NCBI GenBank assembly: GCA_965226865.1
Contig: CBDDEH010000004.1
Coordinates: forward strand, 744,001 to 808,000
Direction of reading: 5' to 3'
Length of the DNA: 64,000 nt
Origin: CBDDEH01 sp965226865
GTDB taxonomy: Bacteria > Chloroflexota > Dehalococcoidia > Lucifugimonadales > JAGWBF01
Positions 50,864-61,688 of this stretch are shown here, piece after piece (positions within the stretch are counted from its first letter, which is position 1; every line of letters starts with the position of its first letter). The position numbers and the translations under genes are program-made. The notes under the pieces were generated by a model. That model saw only the letters and a list, made by a program, of their open reading frames with translations. It searched no databases and was not told the DNA's origin.

Positions 50864-53434
50864 CTAGGTTGAGTCTTTCTTACGTAGAGATACAACGATG
50901 GTGGTGTCTCTTTCCAGAGTAAAGTCGAAGAAGATCCACTGGCCTCGGCTCGAGTTGAAGTCTGGTGAAGTCGACAATAGCTCGAAAGCGGGGTCTAACT
51001 CCATCGCAAGGCTTACCCCCCTGGTCCATTCCAGGCTGTATTGAATGGGTAACGTCATGACGCTACCGGGCTCTATGACCAGATAGGCTCCAACCTCTGT
51101 CAAGCGAGTTGGTCCTGTATCCGAGTTGCGCACGATTGACGCCGAATCGGCGTCTGGATATCCGAAAATCAGCTTAAGCGCTCCTTCGTGTAAGGGTACT
51201 GGGGGGACCTCGATATCCGTCGACATTGGGGGAAGATAGACTCGTACGTAGTTCCAGTAGCAGTGATATATTGCCCAAGCGAATTGGCGGCAGATCTCAT
51301 CCTTTGGCGGGTCACTATTTTCGTAGCGTAGTCGTAATTTGGCGTTGACAGGCTTATCGGGAATGAGGGAGACGCTGTACTCTAAAGAACGTTGCACGCC
51401 TTTGGTGGAGTGTCCGGGGAAGGAACTATCCACCACCATAAGATAATCAGGGTCCACCGATGGTAGCGCTCCGTTCCATCCCCGTTCCCAAAGGAAGCTA
51501 TCATCCACTGGCGGGAAAACGTGGATAAGAATGTTTTTCTTGTCCAGGTGCTCTTTCAGCCGCTCAATCAGTTTACGTCTCAACGTGTCCGGCAGGGGAG
51601 AATCTGTTACTCGCTCTTGCAGTGCGAAGAAGGCATCCTCATCGAAACACCTCTTACCTCTGAGTGACACGTGACGTGCTTCACATTCGTACCCCAGGAG
51701 ACCGTCCGTATAATCTTCGGCAGTTTGGTGGGTCAGGACCTCGCTAACACCTGGAACTTTTATGTCCCCAAAGTCATCAATCAAGTCCAGCATAAGCCCT
51801 TTAGATCCAGTTATAACTCCGTCTACCTGGACCCCCTGCCCAAGCTCATAAATCTCAGCGACCATGGCGGCCGAGGATGGAAAGTGGGGGTTCCAGTTGG
51901 CGTCGCGGAAAAGAAGTCTTCCCATCCAGAGGTACCAGAACAGGCCTTCGGGTGGATCTGGGTTACCCGTCAGGGGCGCCCTGTCCACCGTGGTACTGTC
52001 GTGAAAGACCAGGTCAGACAGCTCGCCCTCGTCTATAGTCACTTGGACCGCGATGCCAATGAAGCCGCCTGAGGCGCGAATCTCCTGCTGGTTCTGCCCA
52101 AGCAGGAGGTAGTTTCGAGGCTCTTCAAAACCCAAGAACGAGATGAGAAACCTGGTAGCGCTGATGGCTTCGTCCAATATGATTTCAATACGGCCGGTAC
52201 TGGTCAGGGAGATATCGGTAGGGCCTGTAAACAAGATGGAAGGTATGAAAGACTCGGCTTCGAATCCTTGAACTGACAGAAGCTTTTGCAGGGACGATAC
52301 TTGCTCTCTGGCCAGAGTCAGCTCTTGCTCGGACTGTTCTAGAGCCACCTTGGCCACTGCCCCGAACTCCTGCGAGAGGAATCCTTCCGTCTCCATGGCT
52401 TCCGCGATCTCTACAAGGCCTCGTGTACCCGCGGAGACATGGCGAAGCATCGTCACTCCAGGACCCAGTGTATCCAGGACCTCGATTACCGCCTCGGTTT
52501 CAGCGGGGTCTTCGGAATCCAATGCCCTGGCCAAACGCCTGACTCTATCCAGAGATTCTTCCAACGCGGCAGCCTGTTGCGCAACGTTTTCCAGAGCCAG
52601 ACCGGCCTCTTCAGGGTTGGCGAAAACGTCCAAGGGGTCTTCGGCTAACTTCTGCAGTGAAGTCAGCTCCCTGCTGAGGGTGTAGGTGTGTCCGATGATG
52701 TCGGGGCTGGTACGGCTCAGATAAACTACTGTTTGTAGAGCGGGCACGTACCTGTCAACCAGCAGGCCATATGAAGTGCCCCTCTCGGTAGCGGGAAGCT
52801 GCTGCCGTAAGGCCCTAACCCGTCTCAAGTCTCTTTGCGCCTGGATCAGTTGAGGTTCCGCTTCCTTGAGGGCACTGGCCACCGTGTCTGCCGCCACCTC
52901 GGGCGGAAGCTCGTCCAGTGGCATAGCTATAGCGGCGCTGTAGGCACTGGCCAGGTTGCGGCCTGCTCTTGCTTGATAGTACCCCATCTCCAGCAACGTA
53001 TCTGCTTCGTCGATCCTGCTACCAACCACAGGCAGCCAGGTAAAGGCCCGAAGGAATCCAATGCGGGATCTGGCCTTTCTTGTGGACTCTTCAGCGTCCC
53101 GGAATCGACCTTCCAGAGACTGGTATACTTCCACCTGGATCAGGTCCACTGGAGTCAGATGAGATAACTCTGCTTGTAGCTCCCGGTACGTCTGGCGGGC
53201 GTCTAACGCTGCCGAAACTCCACTCCATACGAATCCCCCGAGAACGCCGAATATGACCAGCAGCGCTCCACCGCTCACTATCGCCCATCGCCGCCTGCGA
53301 CTTAGCCGCGTCCACCCCTGCCGGTACCCACCGGAGGGTTTCTTGAACCAACCGGGTCGTCGAGCCGGCAGGGCTTCCCACAATATGTTCCAACGGGTTT
53401 TAGCCCGCTGGAACAGTCTATCGATTGCCTTCAT
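50864..53434 (-). CDS. Large DUF4012-family membrane-anchored protein
   Basis: An 856-residue protein from the ATG at 53434 (MKAIDRLFQRAK). A membrane helix follows (about AIVSGGALLVIFGVLGGFVW), then a long outer region with coiled coils, then the DUF4012 core marked by NYLLLGQNQQEIRASGGFIG and DGVITGSKGLMLDLI. The frame is open 73 codons upstream, unlike the family. The DUF4012 family is common in Chloroflexota and Actinobacteria and often near surface-polysaccharide genes; function unknown. Convergent with glmS, six bases apart. Confidence 0.85.
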   Translation of the reverse strand: MKAIDRLFQRAKTRWNILWEALPARRPGWFKKPSGGYRQGWTRLSRRRRWAIVSGGALLVIFGVLGGFVWSGVSAALDARQTYRELQAELSHLTPVDLIQVEVYQSLEGRFRDAEESTRKARSRIGFLRAFTWLPVVGSRIDEADTLLEMGYYQARAGRNLASAYSAAIAMPLDELPPEVAADTVASALKEAEPQLIQAQRDLRRVRALRQQLPATERGTSYGLLVDRYVPALQTVVYLSRTSPDIIGHTYTLSRELTSLQKLAEDPLDVFANPEEAGLALENVAQQAAALEESLDRVRRLARALDSEDPAETEAVIEVLDTLGPGVTMLRHVSAGTRGLVEIAEAMETEGFLSQEFGAVAKVALEQSEQELTLAREQVSSLQKLLSVQGFEAESFIPSILFTGPTDISLTSTGRIEIILDEAISATRFLISFLGFEEPRNYLLLGQNQQEIRASGGFIGIAVQVTIDEGELSDLVFHDSTTVDRAPLTGNPDPPEGLFWYLWMGRLLFRDANWNPHFPSSAAMVAEIYELGQGVQVDGVITGSKGLMLDLIDDFGDIKVPGVSEVLTHQTAEDYTDGLLGYECEARHVSLRGKRCFDEDAFFALQERVTDSPLPDTLRRKLIERLKEHLDKKNILIHVFPPVDDSFLWERGWNGALPSVDPDYLMVVDSSFPGHSTKGVQRSLEYSVSLIPDKPVNAKLRLRYENSDPPKDEICRQFAWAIYHCYWNYVRVYLPPMSTDIEVPPVPLHEGALKLIFGYPDADSASIVRNSDTGPTRLTEVGAYLVIEPGSVMTLPIQYSLEWTRGVSLAMELDPAFELLSTSPDFNSSRGQWIFFDFTLERDTTIVVSLRKKDST

Positions 53435-53501
53435 GTCAAACCGTGCATCAACGACGAGTCCGGATTGGTGATGTTGCGCGTATAACCGAGGTGATGTGAC
53501 A

Positions 53502-53531
53502 TTGACCCTTAATTTACGCCACCTATATACT
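53502..53531 (+). promoter_or_regulatory. Promoter of the secreted-protein/membrane-protein unit
   Basis: TTGACC at 53502-53507 and TATACT at 53526-53531 with an 18-base spacer, 70 bases before the next plus-strand start and divergent from the DUF4012 gene. Confidence 0.55.
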
Positions 53532-53601
53532 ATCCTAGTGCTCTTAGTACGGCCAAGGCCAGCCGAAAGGATTGGCCAATCGAGCATGGCGAAAGTAAAA
53601 T

Positions 53602-54270
53602 ATGATATTAAGTCGGATTCGGGGCCTTCTACTGCCTTTGGTTGCGATGGCACTTTTGGCAGGCTTGGCTTCCGGTCTCACGTCTGCTGATACCCCGTGG
53701 CCAACCCCCCCTCCGGGTCCTGGACTTCCGGTCCCCCGGGTAATCAATCCTTCCGACGTGAAACCTGTAAGTGTGCCGGCTGTTCCAGGGGCTACCTCCT
53801 GGATCGTGCTGCCGTTGGCGCCTACGAATCCCCAATTCCCTCCGGTACCGCATTCAGTTTTTGAATCCTCAGATGGCACGCACATTCGTGTTGACGCCGG
53901 ATCCATCGATACCACTGTACAAATAGTATATGAGCCGATACCCCTGGAGAAGGCTCCTGCAGGCAGTTCTCGTCAGGAACTAATAAGGGTCTTCAGACTC
54001 AGCGCCGCCAATCATAACGGCGACAGTATTCACCTCCAGATTCTACGGCCTTTGGTCCTGGAAGTCCCGGCTATTGGTAGGGACCCATCGAGGGTAATGC
54101 TGGCGGTGTACGACAAGGACTCAGGTTGGACACCGCTTGTGACCGCTTACCACAAGGCTCGAGGGGTTCTCCAAACCCGTCTACTGGAGCTAGGGCAATT
54201 CGCCGTCCTGGGGGAACCTACGATTATAACGGGTGTTGTCTCCACTGGAGTTGAATCTCGCCTCGGCTAA
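53602..54270 (+). CDS. Secreted protein, unknown
   Basis: A 222-residue protein with a signal peptide (ILSRIRGLLLPLVAMALLAG, cleavage near ASG-LTSA), a Pro-rich segment (DTPWPTPPPGPGLPVPRV) and a beta-rich domain (DGTHIRVDAGSIDTTVQI … GWTPLVTAYHKARGVLQTR … LGQFAVLGEP). The last part resembles ZU5-like or autoproteolysis-type beta sandwiches (LGQFAVLG). First gene of the region that follows. Confidence 0.6.
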   Translation: MILSRIRGLLLPLVAMALLAGLASGLTSADTPWPTPPPGPGLPVPRVINPSDVKPVSVPAVPGATSWIVLPLAPTNPQFPPVPHSVFESSDGTHIRVDAGSIDTTVQIVYEPIPLEKAPAGSSRQELIRVFRLSAANHNGDSIHLQILRPLVLEVPAIGRDPSRVMLAVYDKDSGWTPLVTAYHKARGVLQTRLLELGQFAVLGEPTIITGVVSTGVESRLG

Positions 54271-54292
54271 GGTAATCCTCTTTTCCAACCGC

Positions 54293-56087
<1,795 letters not shown>

Positions 56088-56088
<1 letters not shown>

Positions 56089-57389
56089 TGAAACTACGAT
56101 ATTTGGCTCTGATAATGACCTGTATCTCGGCTGTGGTCCTTCTGGCAAGCTGTAGCTCAGACGCAGAGCCGGGATCGCAGGTATCCGCTGACCGGCCAAC
56201 CATTACCTCTTCGGCGACCGCCAAGATAATAATAACCGAGACCTCTTCTCCGACACTGACAAGAGTTCAGCCTGTGCCTGCTCACCTGGTGCTAGCCCCT
56301 GGAGAGACGGTGGCCTTTTCCGCCATCGCCTTCGACCAAGAGGGGCGCGAGTTGCGTGGGGCCACGTTTAGCTGGCAGGTTATCGAGCCCGAGGTTGGTA
56401 CCATTACCCCCGGTGGCGTATTTCGAACTGGAATCAAAACGGGTACTTTCGAGAATTCTCTGGTCGTTACCGCCCGCGCGCCGAGCAGCGCCCGCTCTCC
56501 CAGCCTCAGTGGCTCGAGACTGGTGCAGGCCACGGCCAGTGTCACGGTGGCAGAGTTCAACACCCGCCTCCAGCCCTCTGATATTCGGGTATTCCCGAGG
56601 GACTTGGAGCTGGAGCCCGGTGAAACAATCAATTTGCTAGCGCTGGCGGTCGACGTAAATGGCGTTACTATTCCGAATAGCAAATTCGATTGGGAGATCT
56701 TGCAACCCGAGGCAGGGACCGTTTCCACAGATGGGCGTCTTACGGCAGGGGGATCTCTCGGTGAATTCACGAATGCGCTCAGAATTACCCTGGATGTTGA
56801 ACCGGGGGAACCCGGAGAGGGCACAAGCACCGACGTGGACGTTCGGATAATAGACCCCGCCAGCATAGAGCAGCGATTTTCGGCCGCGATTCTCCCTCAA
56901 GTCGTAAGTTTGAGGTCTAATGAAACTATCAACTTCACCACTCTCGTTCTTGATCGCCGGGCGGATCCTATATTGCCCCAAAGCTTCCGATGGGAGGTTA
57001 TTGATAGCGAGGCCGGAGTAATTTCCGAAAAAGGGCGATTCGTGGCTGGGGACAAGGTAGGCACCTTTGCGGACGCTGTTCGTGTTTCGATGAGGATTCC
57101 GGGTTTGGACGAGGAGTTGGTGGCATCAGCCACAGTTCTGGTGGTGGAAGTTTCTCCGATAACTCCAGTACCCGGGCAGCTGCCTAGAGTCTTCATTTTC
57201 CCTGAACGAATAGTGCTGTCACCCGGCGAATCGACTAGGGTCTCCATCGCCGGCGTTGAAGGAGGCATATCCGGATCGCCCAAAACTGAGGTCCGTTGGT
57301 CGGTGAATCCCCCGGAGGTTGGAGCCGTCTCGGAGTTTGTCACCGTCACCGCAAATAACTTTCCAGGTGTCTATCAAGATGCTATCTGA
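56088..57389 (+). CDS. Lipoprotein with tandem Ig-like repeats, cut by an IS element
   Basis: A 433-residue lipoprotein (signal ending VVLLASC) with at least three, probably four, Ig-like beta-sandwich repeats of about 100 residues. Each begins near V-x-x-x-P-x-x-L-x-L-x-P-G-E-T and ends with a GTF-x-[ND]-A/S-[VL] motif. It is an outer-face surface protein. The stop codon TGA comes from the end of the IS3-type element, so the last repeat and C-terminus are lost. Its ATG overlaps the stop of the previous gene (TGATG). Confidence 0.8.
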
Positions 57390-57465
57390 GGTGGACCCCA
57401 AAATTCGGACAGGTGGCTAAGAGAGAGTCCCGCTCCTAAAATAGGACGGAAACAAGGAGCAGGAC

Positions 57466-57777
57466 ATGAAACAAACACGTAAGAAGCACAGCCCAGTCTT
57501 CAAGGCCAAAGTGGCTTTGGCCGCGCTCCAAGGGGAGCACACCATTGCAGAGCTGGCCAGCCGGTTTGAAGTCCACCCGAGCCAGATCCATGCCTGGAAG
57601 AAGGCCTTGACTCAGGGGGCGCCGCACCTCTTTGAAAATGGTGCTGGACGTCAGGAGAAGGACCAAGAGGTCCTCACTGCCCAGCTCTACCAACAGATTG
57701 GGCAGCTCAAGGTGGAACGGGATTTTTGTCACGGAGCTTCGGGTTGTGAGCCGGTCCCAACGCCGGGCCATGATTGA
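57466..57777 (+). CDS. IS3-type transposase OrfA
   Basis: A 103-residue helix-turn-helix protein (KAKVALAALQGEHTIAELASRFEVHPSQIHAWKKAL in pieces) with a leucine-rich end (LYQQIGQLKVERDF). It binds the element ends. The orfB frame begins within its last 50 codons. The shift from orfA to orfB is +1 rather than the usual -1, in a run of five T at 57723-57727, so it may be a lesion rather than programmed. Confidence 0.85.
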   Translation: MKQTRKKHSPVFKAKVALAALQGEHTIAELASRFEVHPSQIHAWKKALTQGAPHLFENGAGRQEKDQEVLTAQLYQQIGQLKVERDFCHGASGCEPVPTPGHD

Positions 57778-58624
57778 CCGAGAAGAACCGAAGCTGTCTC
57801 TGGTGCGCCAGTGCGCGTTGCTGGGTATCAGCCGCTCCGCGTTGTACTACCTGCCAACCGAGGCCGGCGCCGAGGACTTGGAGTTGATGGCCCTCATAGA
57901 CCAACAGTACCTGAAGACACCTTTCTACGGCTCCAGAAGGATGACTGCCTGGCTCAGAAATCACGGACACCAGGTCAACCGCAAGCGGGTCCGCCGGCTG
58001 ATGCAGCTGATAGGCCTGGAGGCCATCTACCGGCGTCCCAACACCAGCAAGCCAAACCCAGGGCATAAGGTCTATCCGTACTTGCTCAGGGGGCTGGAGA
58101 TCAACCGGGTCAACCAGGTGTGGGCCACCGACATCACCTACATACCCATGGCTCGGGGTTTCCTCTACTTGATGGCCATCATGGACTGGCACAGCCGCTA
58201 CGTGCTGGCCTGGCGGCTGTCCAACACCCTGGAGGTAGACTTCTGTGTTGCGGCTCTGGAAGAGGCCTTGAGCAAGGGTCGGCCACAGATCTTCAACACC
58301 GACCAGGGCAGCCAGTTCACCAGCGAGGCCTTCACCAGCATGCTGCTGGCGCAAGGCGTTCAAGTGAGCATGGACGGCAGGGGCCGGTGCATGGACAACG
58401 TCTTCGTGGAACGGCTGTGGCGCAGCATCAAGTACGAGGAGGTGTACCTGAAGGCATACCAAAATGGGACTGAGGCCAGAAAAGGGGATTGGGGCTTATC
58501 TGGCCTTCTACAACCAAGAGCGGCCCCATCAAGCCCTGGGCTATCGGTCACCGGGTCAGGTGTTCCATGCAGTGAGCCCACAAAGGTGTTTACTGGAACT
58601 TCCACCAGCCTTACCATCGGATGA
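57770..58624 (+). CDS. IS3-type transposase OrfB (frameshifted near its end)
   Basis: The DDE integrase core is clear: WATDITYIPMARGFLYLMAI (first Asp), FNTDQGSQFTS (second Asp) and DNVFVERLWRSIKYEEVYL (Glu). After NGTEARKGD the frame goes wrong; the true ending (IGAYLAFYNQERPHQALGYRSPGQVF) lies in another frame ending at 58682. One extra base in AAAAGGGG near 58485 explains this. The frame is open upstream to 57632 and probably continues from orfA. Confidence 0.85.
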   Translation: MIDREEPKLSLVRQCALLGISRSALYYLPTEAGAEDLELMALIDQQYLKTPFYGSRRMTAWLRNHGHQVNRKRVRRLMQLIGLEAIYRRPNTSKPNPGHKVYPYLLRGLEINRVNQVWATDITYIPMARGFLYLMAIMDWHSRYVLAWRLSNTLEVDFCVAALEEALSKGRPQIFNTDQGSQFTSEAFTSMLLAQGVQVSMDGRGRCMDNVFVERLWRSIKYEEVYLKAYQNGTEARKGDWGLSGLLQPRAAPSSPGLSVTGSGVPCSEPTKVFTGTSTSLTIG

Positions 58625-58699
58625 AGGTTTACGAGACACCCCAGCGGTAGACTCTCTTATTTTAGCCTCACCGCTGTCCTGATGATGGGGTCCACTTGA

Positions 58700-59292
58700 A
58701 ACCCAGGCCATCTCCTCTGACATCACACCATCTTCAAACCACCACTTGGTCATAATCGCCATTCATGTCTGTCTGTATTCGGCTACTTGAGAAAGTTAAG
58801 CTACCTAAGTGGGGTAATTCCGGAGGCAACTGTGCCCGGGAATCCCCCTCCCTTTAACTCTGCTCGCCACCCGGGATTCCAGTAATGGGAGGGATGACTG
58901 AACAAGAATTTCGTTACTTTACCCGTCTGGCTCCGCACCTGTCAAGCTTCATATGAATTCGCTTTTACCGTCGGAGCAGACGCGATGTTAGCTAGACCGC
59001 TATATTTCACAACCTCCATAAAGGTCACTTCAGACTCGTTGACACGAGAATTAGGTTGATATACACTCTTGTCCGGAATACCCCAATTGCATACAAATTA
59101 GTCGCTTAAAAGGGGGGTTGGACCCATGATTTTTTCTCCTGAACCAGTGGCGCGAGCAAACGCAAGGCATCCATTGAGCCTTAAGATCAACTCCGGGACA
59201 GAGAAGACCTGCAGAGGTTACACATCTGGATGGGTCTTGTGCTGTATAAGATTTAAGGAACAATTCGGCCCATGTGGGCCCAAGGAGAGAAA
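58700..59292. other. 593-base stretch without a recognised gene
   Basis: No coding frame here resembles a protein, and no tRNA or rRNA was seen. It holds a TTGACA at 59039-59044 and TATACA about 15 bases later, and TATAAG near 59246, any of which could start transcription toward the MMPL remnant. It may be the decayed far end of the lipoprotein gene cut by the IS3-type element, but no Ig-like residue pattern can be read. Confidence 0.5.
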
Positions 59293-60357
59293 ATGTCGGT
59301 GAGAGCAAACGGTAAGACCTCTGTTTACGAGTCCCTGGCCCTTCGTAGTGCCCGGCACCCCTGGATCACCATCGGGATCTGGGTCGTCGTCATAGTCATC
59401 TCGATGTACTTGAGAGCTACGATCTTCGACGACGCGGTAAGCGCCGAGTTCGCCTTCACCAGCAACCCCGACTCCAAAGTAGCCGACGAGCTGCTGGAGG
59501 AACGCCTCTTCGGCCTCAAGGGCACCAACGAAGTGGTCATCGTCGAGTAGGAGACCATGACCGTTGATGACCAGGCCTTCCAGGATTTCGTCGAACAGAA
59601 AGTATTCGGGCCAATCGCCGCCCTCGGCCCCGAGGTCATCAAGAAAGGGACGCTCACCAACTACTACGTGAACCGGGAGCCGTTCCTCGTCTCGGAGGAC
59701 CGGGCACTACCATCATTCCCTTTACCATGGCAGGAGAGTTCGACAATGCCACCGACAACATCAGCAGTGTCATAAGCCTCGTGGACCAGGCCCGGGTGGA
59801 GACCGACTTCAAGGTCTTGATCACGGGCCAGGCTACCGTCTCGCAAGACTTTGAGGAAGTAGCCCAGGATGGACTGGCGAAGGGCGAGGCCTTCGGGGTA
59901 CCCATCGCATTGATCATACTGATCGTAGTGTTTGGTGCCCTGGTGGCAGCAATTGTGCCCGTCATTCTGGCCGTGGCGGCGATTATCGTCGCCTTCGGAG
60001 CCGCCTCTCTGCTTGGCCAGTTCATGGGTATCATCTTCTTTATCGAAAAACATGATCTTCATGATCGGTCTGGCCGTCGGCATCGACTACTCCCTCTTCA
60101 TAGTAGCGCGATATCGGGAAGAGCGTCGCTCTGGCCTGGAAAAGATAGACGCCATCGGCAAGGCCGGGTCGACGGCGACCCGGGCGGTCGCCTTCAGTGG
60201 AGCGGCAGTGGTGTTGGGCCTGATAGGGATGCTGCTGGTGCCATCCAACGTATTTATAGCCATCGGCCTTGGCGCCATTTTCGTGGTCATCTCAGCCGTC
60301 CTAGGCGCTATGACCCTTCTGCCAGCCATCCTCAGCCTGCTAGTACTCAGTCAACCG
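59293..60357 (+). pseudogene. MMPL/RND-type transporter, N-terminal half, broken
   Basis: Frames joined in order read YESLALRSARHPWITIGIWV (first helix), an outer domain, FGVPIALIILIVVFGALVAAIVPV, then FMIGLAVGIDYSLFIVARYREER, the MMPL signature. Breaks are an in-frame TAG at 59548 (VVIVE-stop-ETMTVDD), a one-base loss near 59702 and a shift in the A-run near 60046. The second half of the transporter is absent and the IS630-type element begins at 60343. AAGGAGAG precedes the ATG. Complete proteins have about 700-1000 residues. Confidence 0.8.
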
Positions 60358-61053
60358 TAAAATCGGAAGGGTAAAGGCGGTGAAGTTTGGTTCGTGCGTC
60401 CCGGGTGTTGAACCGCCAGTTGATGGTGGCTCTGGCGGCGTTGCGCTCCTTGACCAGAGCATCGACTTCCCTCCTGAGGGCCTCCTCGCCGGAGAGCCGC
60501 TGCTTCAGGCAGGAGCGGGACAGGACGCTGAACTCGATCTCCGCCATGTTCAACCAACTCCCGTGCTTGGTCGTGTAATGAAACTCCAGCCGCCTGGCAA
60601 TCCTCCGGGCTTCCTCAGCCGGGAAAGTCTCGTACAGCGATGCCCGGCGATGGGTATTGAGATTGTCCAAGACAACCCTTACCACCTCGGCTTCCGGGTA
60701 GGCTTCATCCGCCAGCCAGCGCATCCGGCGGGCGAAGTCTTGCATCGTGCGCCGCTCCGTGACCGCCACCTCTCGCCAACCCGCCAAGGGCTCGCAGGCC
60801 AAGAACAGGTTGCGGGTACCCTCCCGCCGGTATTCGTAGTCCTGCCGCAGCGGAAGTCCCGGCCGGGGCGGCAGAGCGGGCTGGGTCTCCGCCAACAACT
60901 GGGTGGATGTCTCGTCAAAGCAAACCACCGGACGTTGGGGATCATAGGGTTCGGCGTAGAGATCCAGGACATCCTCCATGTTAGCCACAAATTCCGCGCT
61001 CACCTTGGGAATGCACCACTCCTTCTTCTGCCACGGCTTGAGGGCGTTTTTTT
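60347..61053 (-). CDS. IS630-type transposase, catalytic part (after -1 frameshift)
   Basis: The DDE residues are Asp in VVCFDETST, Asp in RVVLDNLNTH and Glu in HGSWLNMAEIEFSVL. Reading from the A7 run at 61053-61047 gives NALKPWQKKEWCIPKVSAEFV into the ORF that begins with ATG at 61003. Joined to the first frame by -1 slippage, the product is about 375 residues, the normal size for this family. Confidence 0.88.
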
Positions 61054-61473
61054 GAGACGCTGGCGCACCCCCTCGTGGGACATGGAGGGCGTCAGCCCCA
61101 ACTCGACCACCTTCCCGGCCAGCAGACGCAGGGTCCAGTGGTCATGCCCTTCCGGCGGCGGGCTGCAGGCCAAAGCAATCAGGTGGGCTTCGCCCCGGTC
61201 GTCCAACTTCCGGGGCCGGTTGGCCTGGGGACGGTCCTGCAAAACCCTCTCCAACCCTTCTTCGGCAAAGCGCTGCTTGACCCGGTATACGGTGCTCAGG
61301 GCCACATCCAAAGCTTCGGCCGCTTGGGGTGCCGCCCAACCGTCGTCGCTCTTTAGGAGAATCCGCGCTCTAGCGGTCACTCGGGCTGAGTTTTTGCCAA
61401 CCCGGATCAGTCGCTGGAGCTCCTCCCGTTGTTCCTGTGCCAGCCGCACCGCGTATTTGTCCCTGACCATCAT
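61000..61473 (-). CDS. IS630-type transposase, N-terminal HTH part
   Basis: About 157 residues with a helix-turn-helix (WAAPQAAEALDVALSTVYRVKQRFAEEGLERVL in pieces) and an arm that ends TPSMSHEGVRQRLKK at seven consecutive A. Such A-runs allow -1 slippage in IS630 relatives, joining this frame to the catalytic part. The ATG pair at 61473/61470 has GGCGGGGG upstream; the open frame runs 15 codons further. Confidence 0.85.
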   Translation of the reverse strand: MMVRDKYAVRLAQEQREELQRLIRVGKNSARVTARARILLKSDDGWAAPQAAEALDVALSTVYRVKQRFAEEGLERVLQDRPQANRPRKLDDRGEAHLIALACSPPPEGHDHWTLRLLAGKVVELGLTPSMSHEGVRQRLKKTPSSRGRRRSGAFPR

Positions 61474-61566
61474 TGCCACCCCCGCCATCAACACTTCCCA
61501 CCAGGCGGGATAGCTCAATTGGCCCCTTTCTTAAACAAATCCCAAAACCAAGTTGACTGAGTACTA

Positions 61567-61673
61567 GCATGAAGCTTCTGGGTAAATGGAACTGGTACCT
61601 GCCTTCTTGGCTGGGCTGGTTGCCTGACCCACGAGTGGAGTCGGAGGAAGCGGCACCGGCAACCCGGGGGTGA
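61567..61673 (+). pseudogene. C-terminal tail of the MMPL transporter beyond the IS630 element
   Basis: The plus strand reads MKLLGKWNWYLPSWLGWLPD and an acidic tail, ending in TGA at 61671. K-L-L-G-x-W-N-W-Y-L-P-x-W-L is the usual end of MMPL transporters, so this is the far end of the gene interrupted at 60343. Because only the tail is left, the second transmembrane half was lost as well. Confidence 0.7.
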
Positions 61674-61688
61674 CCGCCGGGAGTTGAG

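Larger units (their letters stand above)
57387..58699 (+). mobile_element. IS3-family insertion sequence
   Basis: Terminal inverted repeats are imperfect: left GTGGACCCCAAAATTCGGACAGG (in pieces), right complement AGTGGACCCCATCATCAGGACAGC. Inside are orfA and orfB on the plus strand. It is inserted at the 3' part of the Ig-like lipoprotein gene. No clear target duplication is visible (…CTATC on the left, AACCC… on the right). orfB carries a one-base insertion, so the copy is probably inactive. Confidence 0.85.
60343..61564 (-). mobile_element. IS630-family insertion sequence
   Basis: The ends are exact inverted repeats GTACTCAGTCAAC / GTTGACTGAGTAC, flanked on both sides by TA (60341-60342 and 61565-61566), the usual IS630 target duplication; the original site was GCTAGC. 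The transposase is on the minus strand in two overlapping frames. It lies in the MMPL pseudogene. Both frames are otherwise undamaged, so this copy may be recent. Confidence 0.93.

Noticed and set aside
57707..58462. A 251-codon minus-strand frame
   Set aside because: It is antisense to the IS3-type OrfB; no motif and high-GC shadow composition.
60380..61513. A long plus-strand frame of 377 codons
   Set aside because: It is antisense to the IS630 transposase, whose DDE motifs and end repeats are clear; its own translation resembles no protein.
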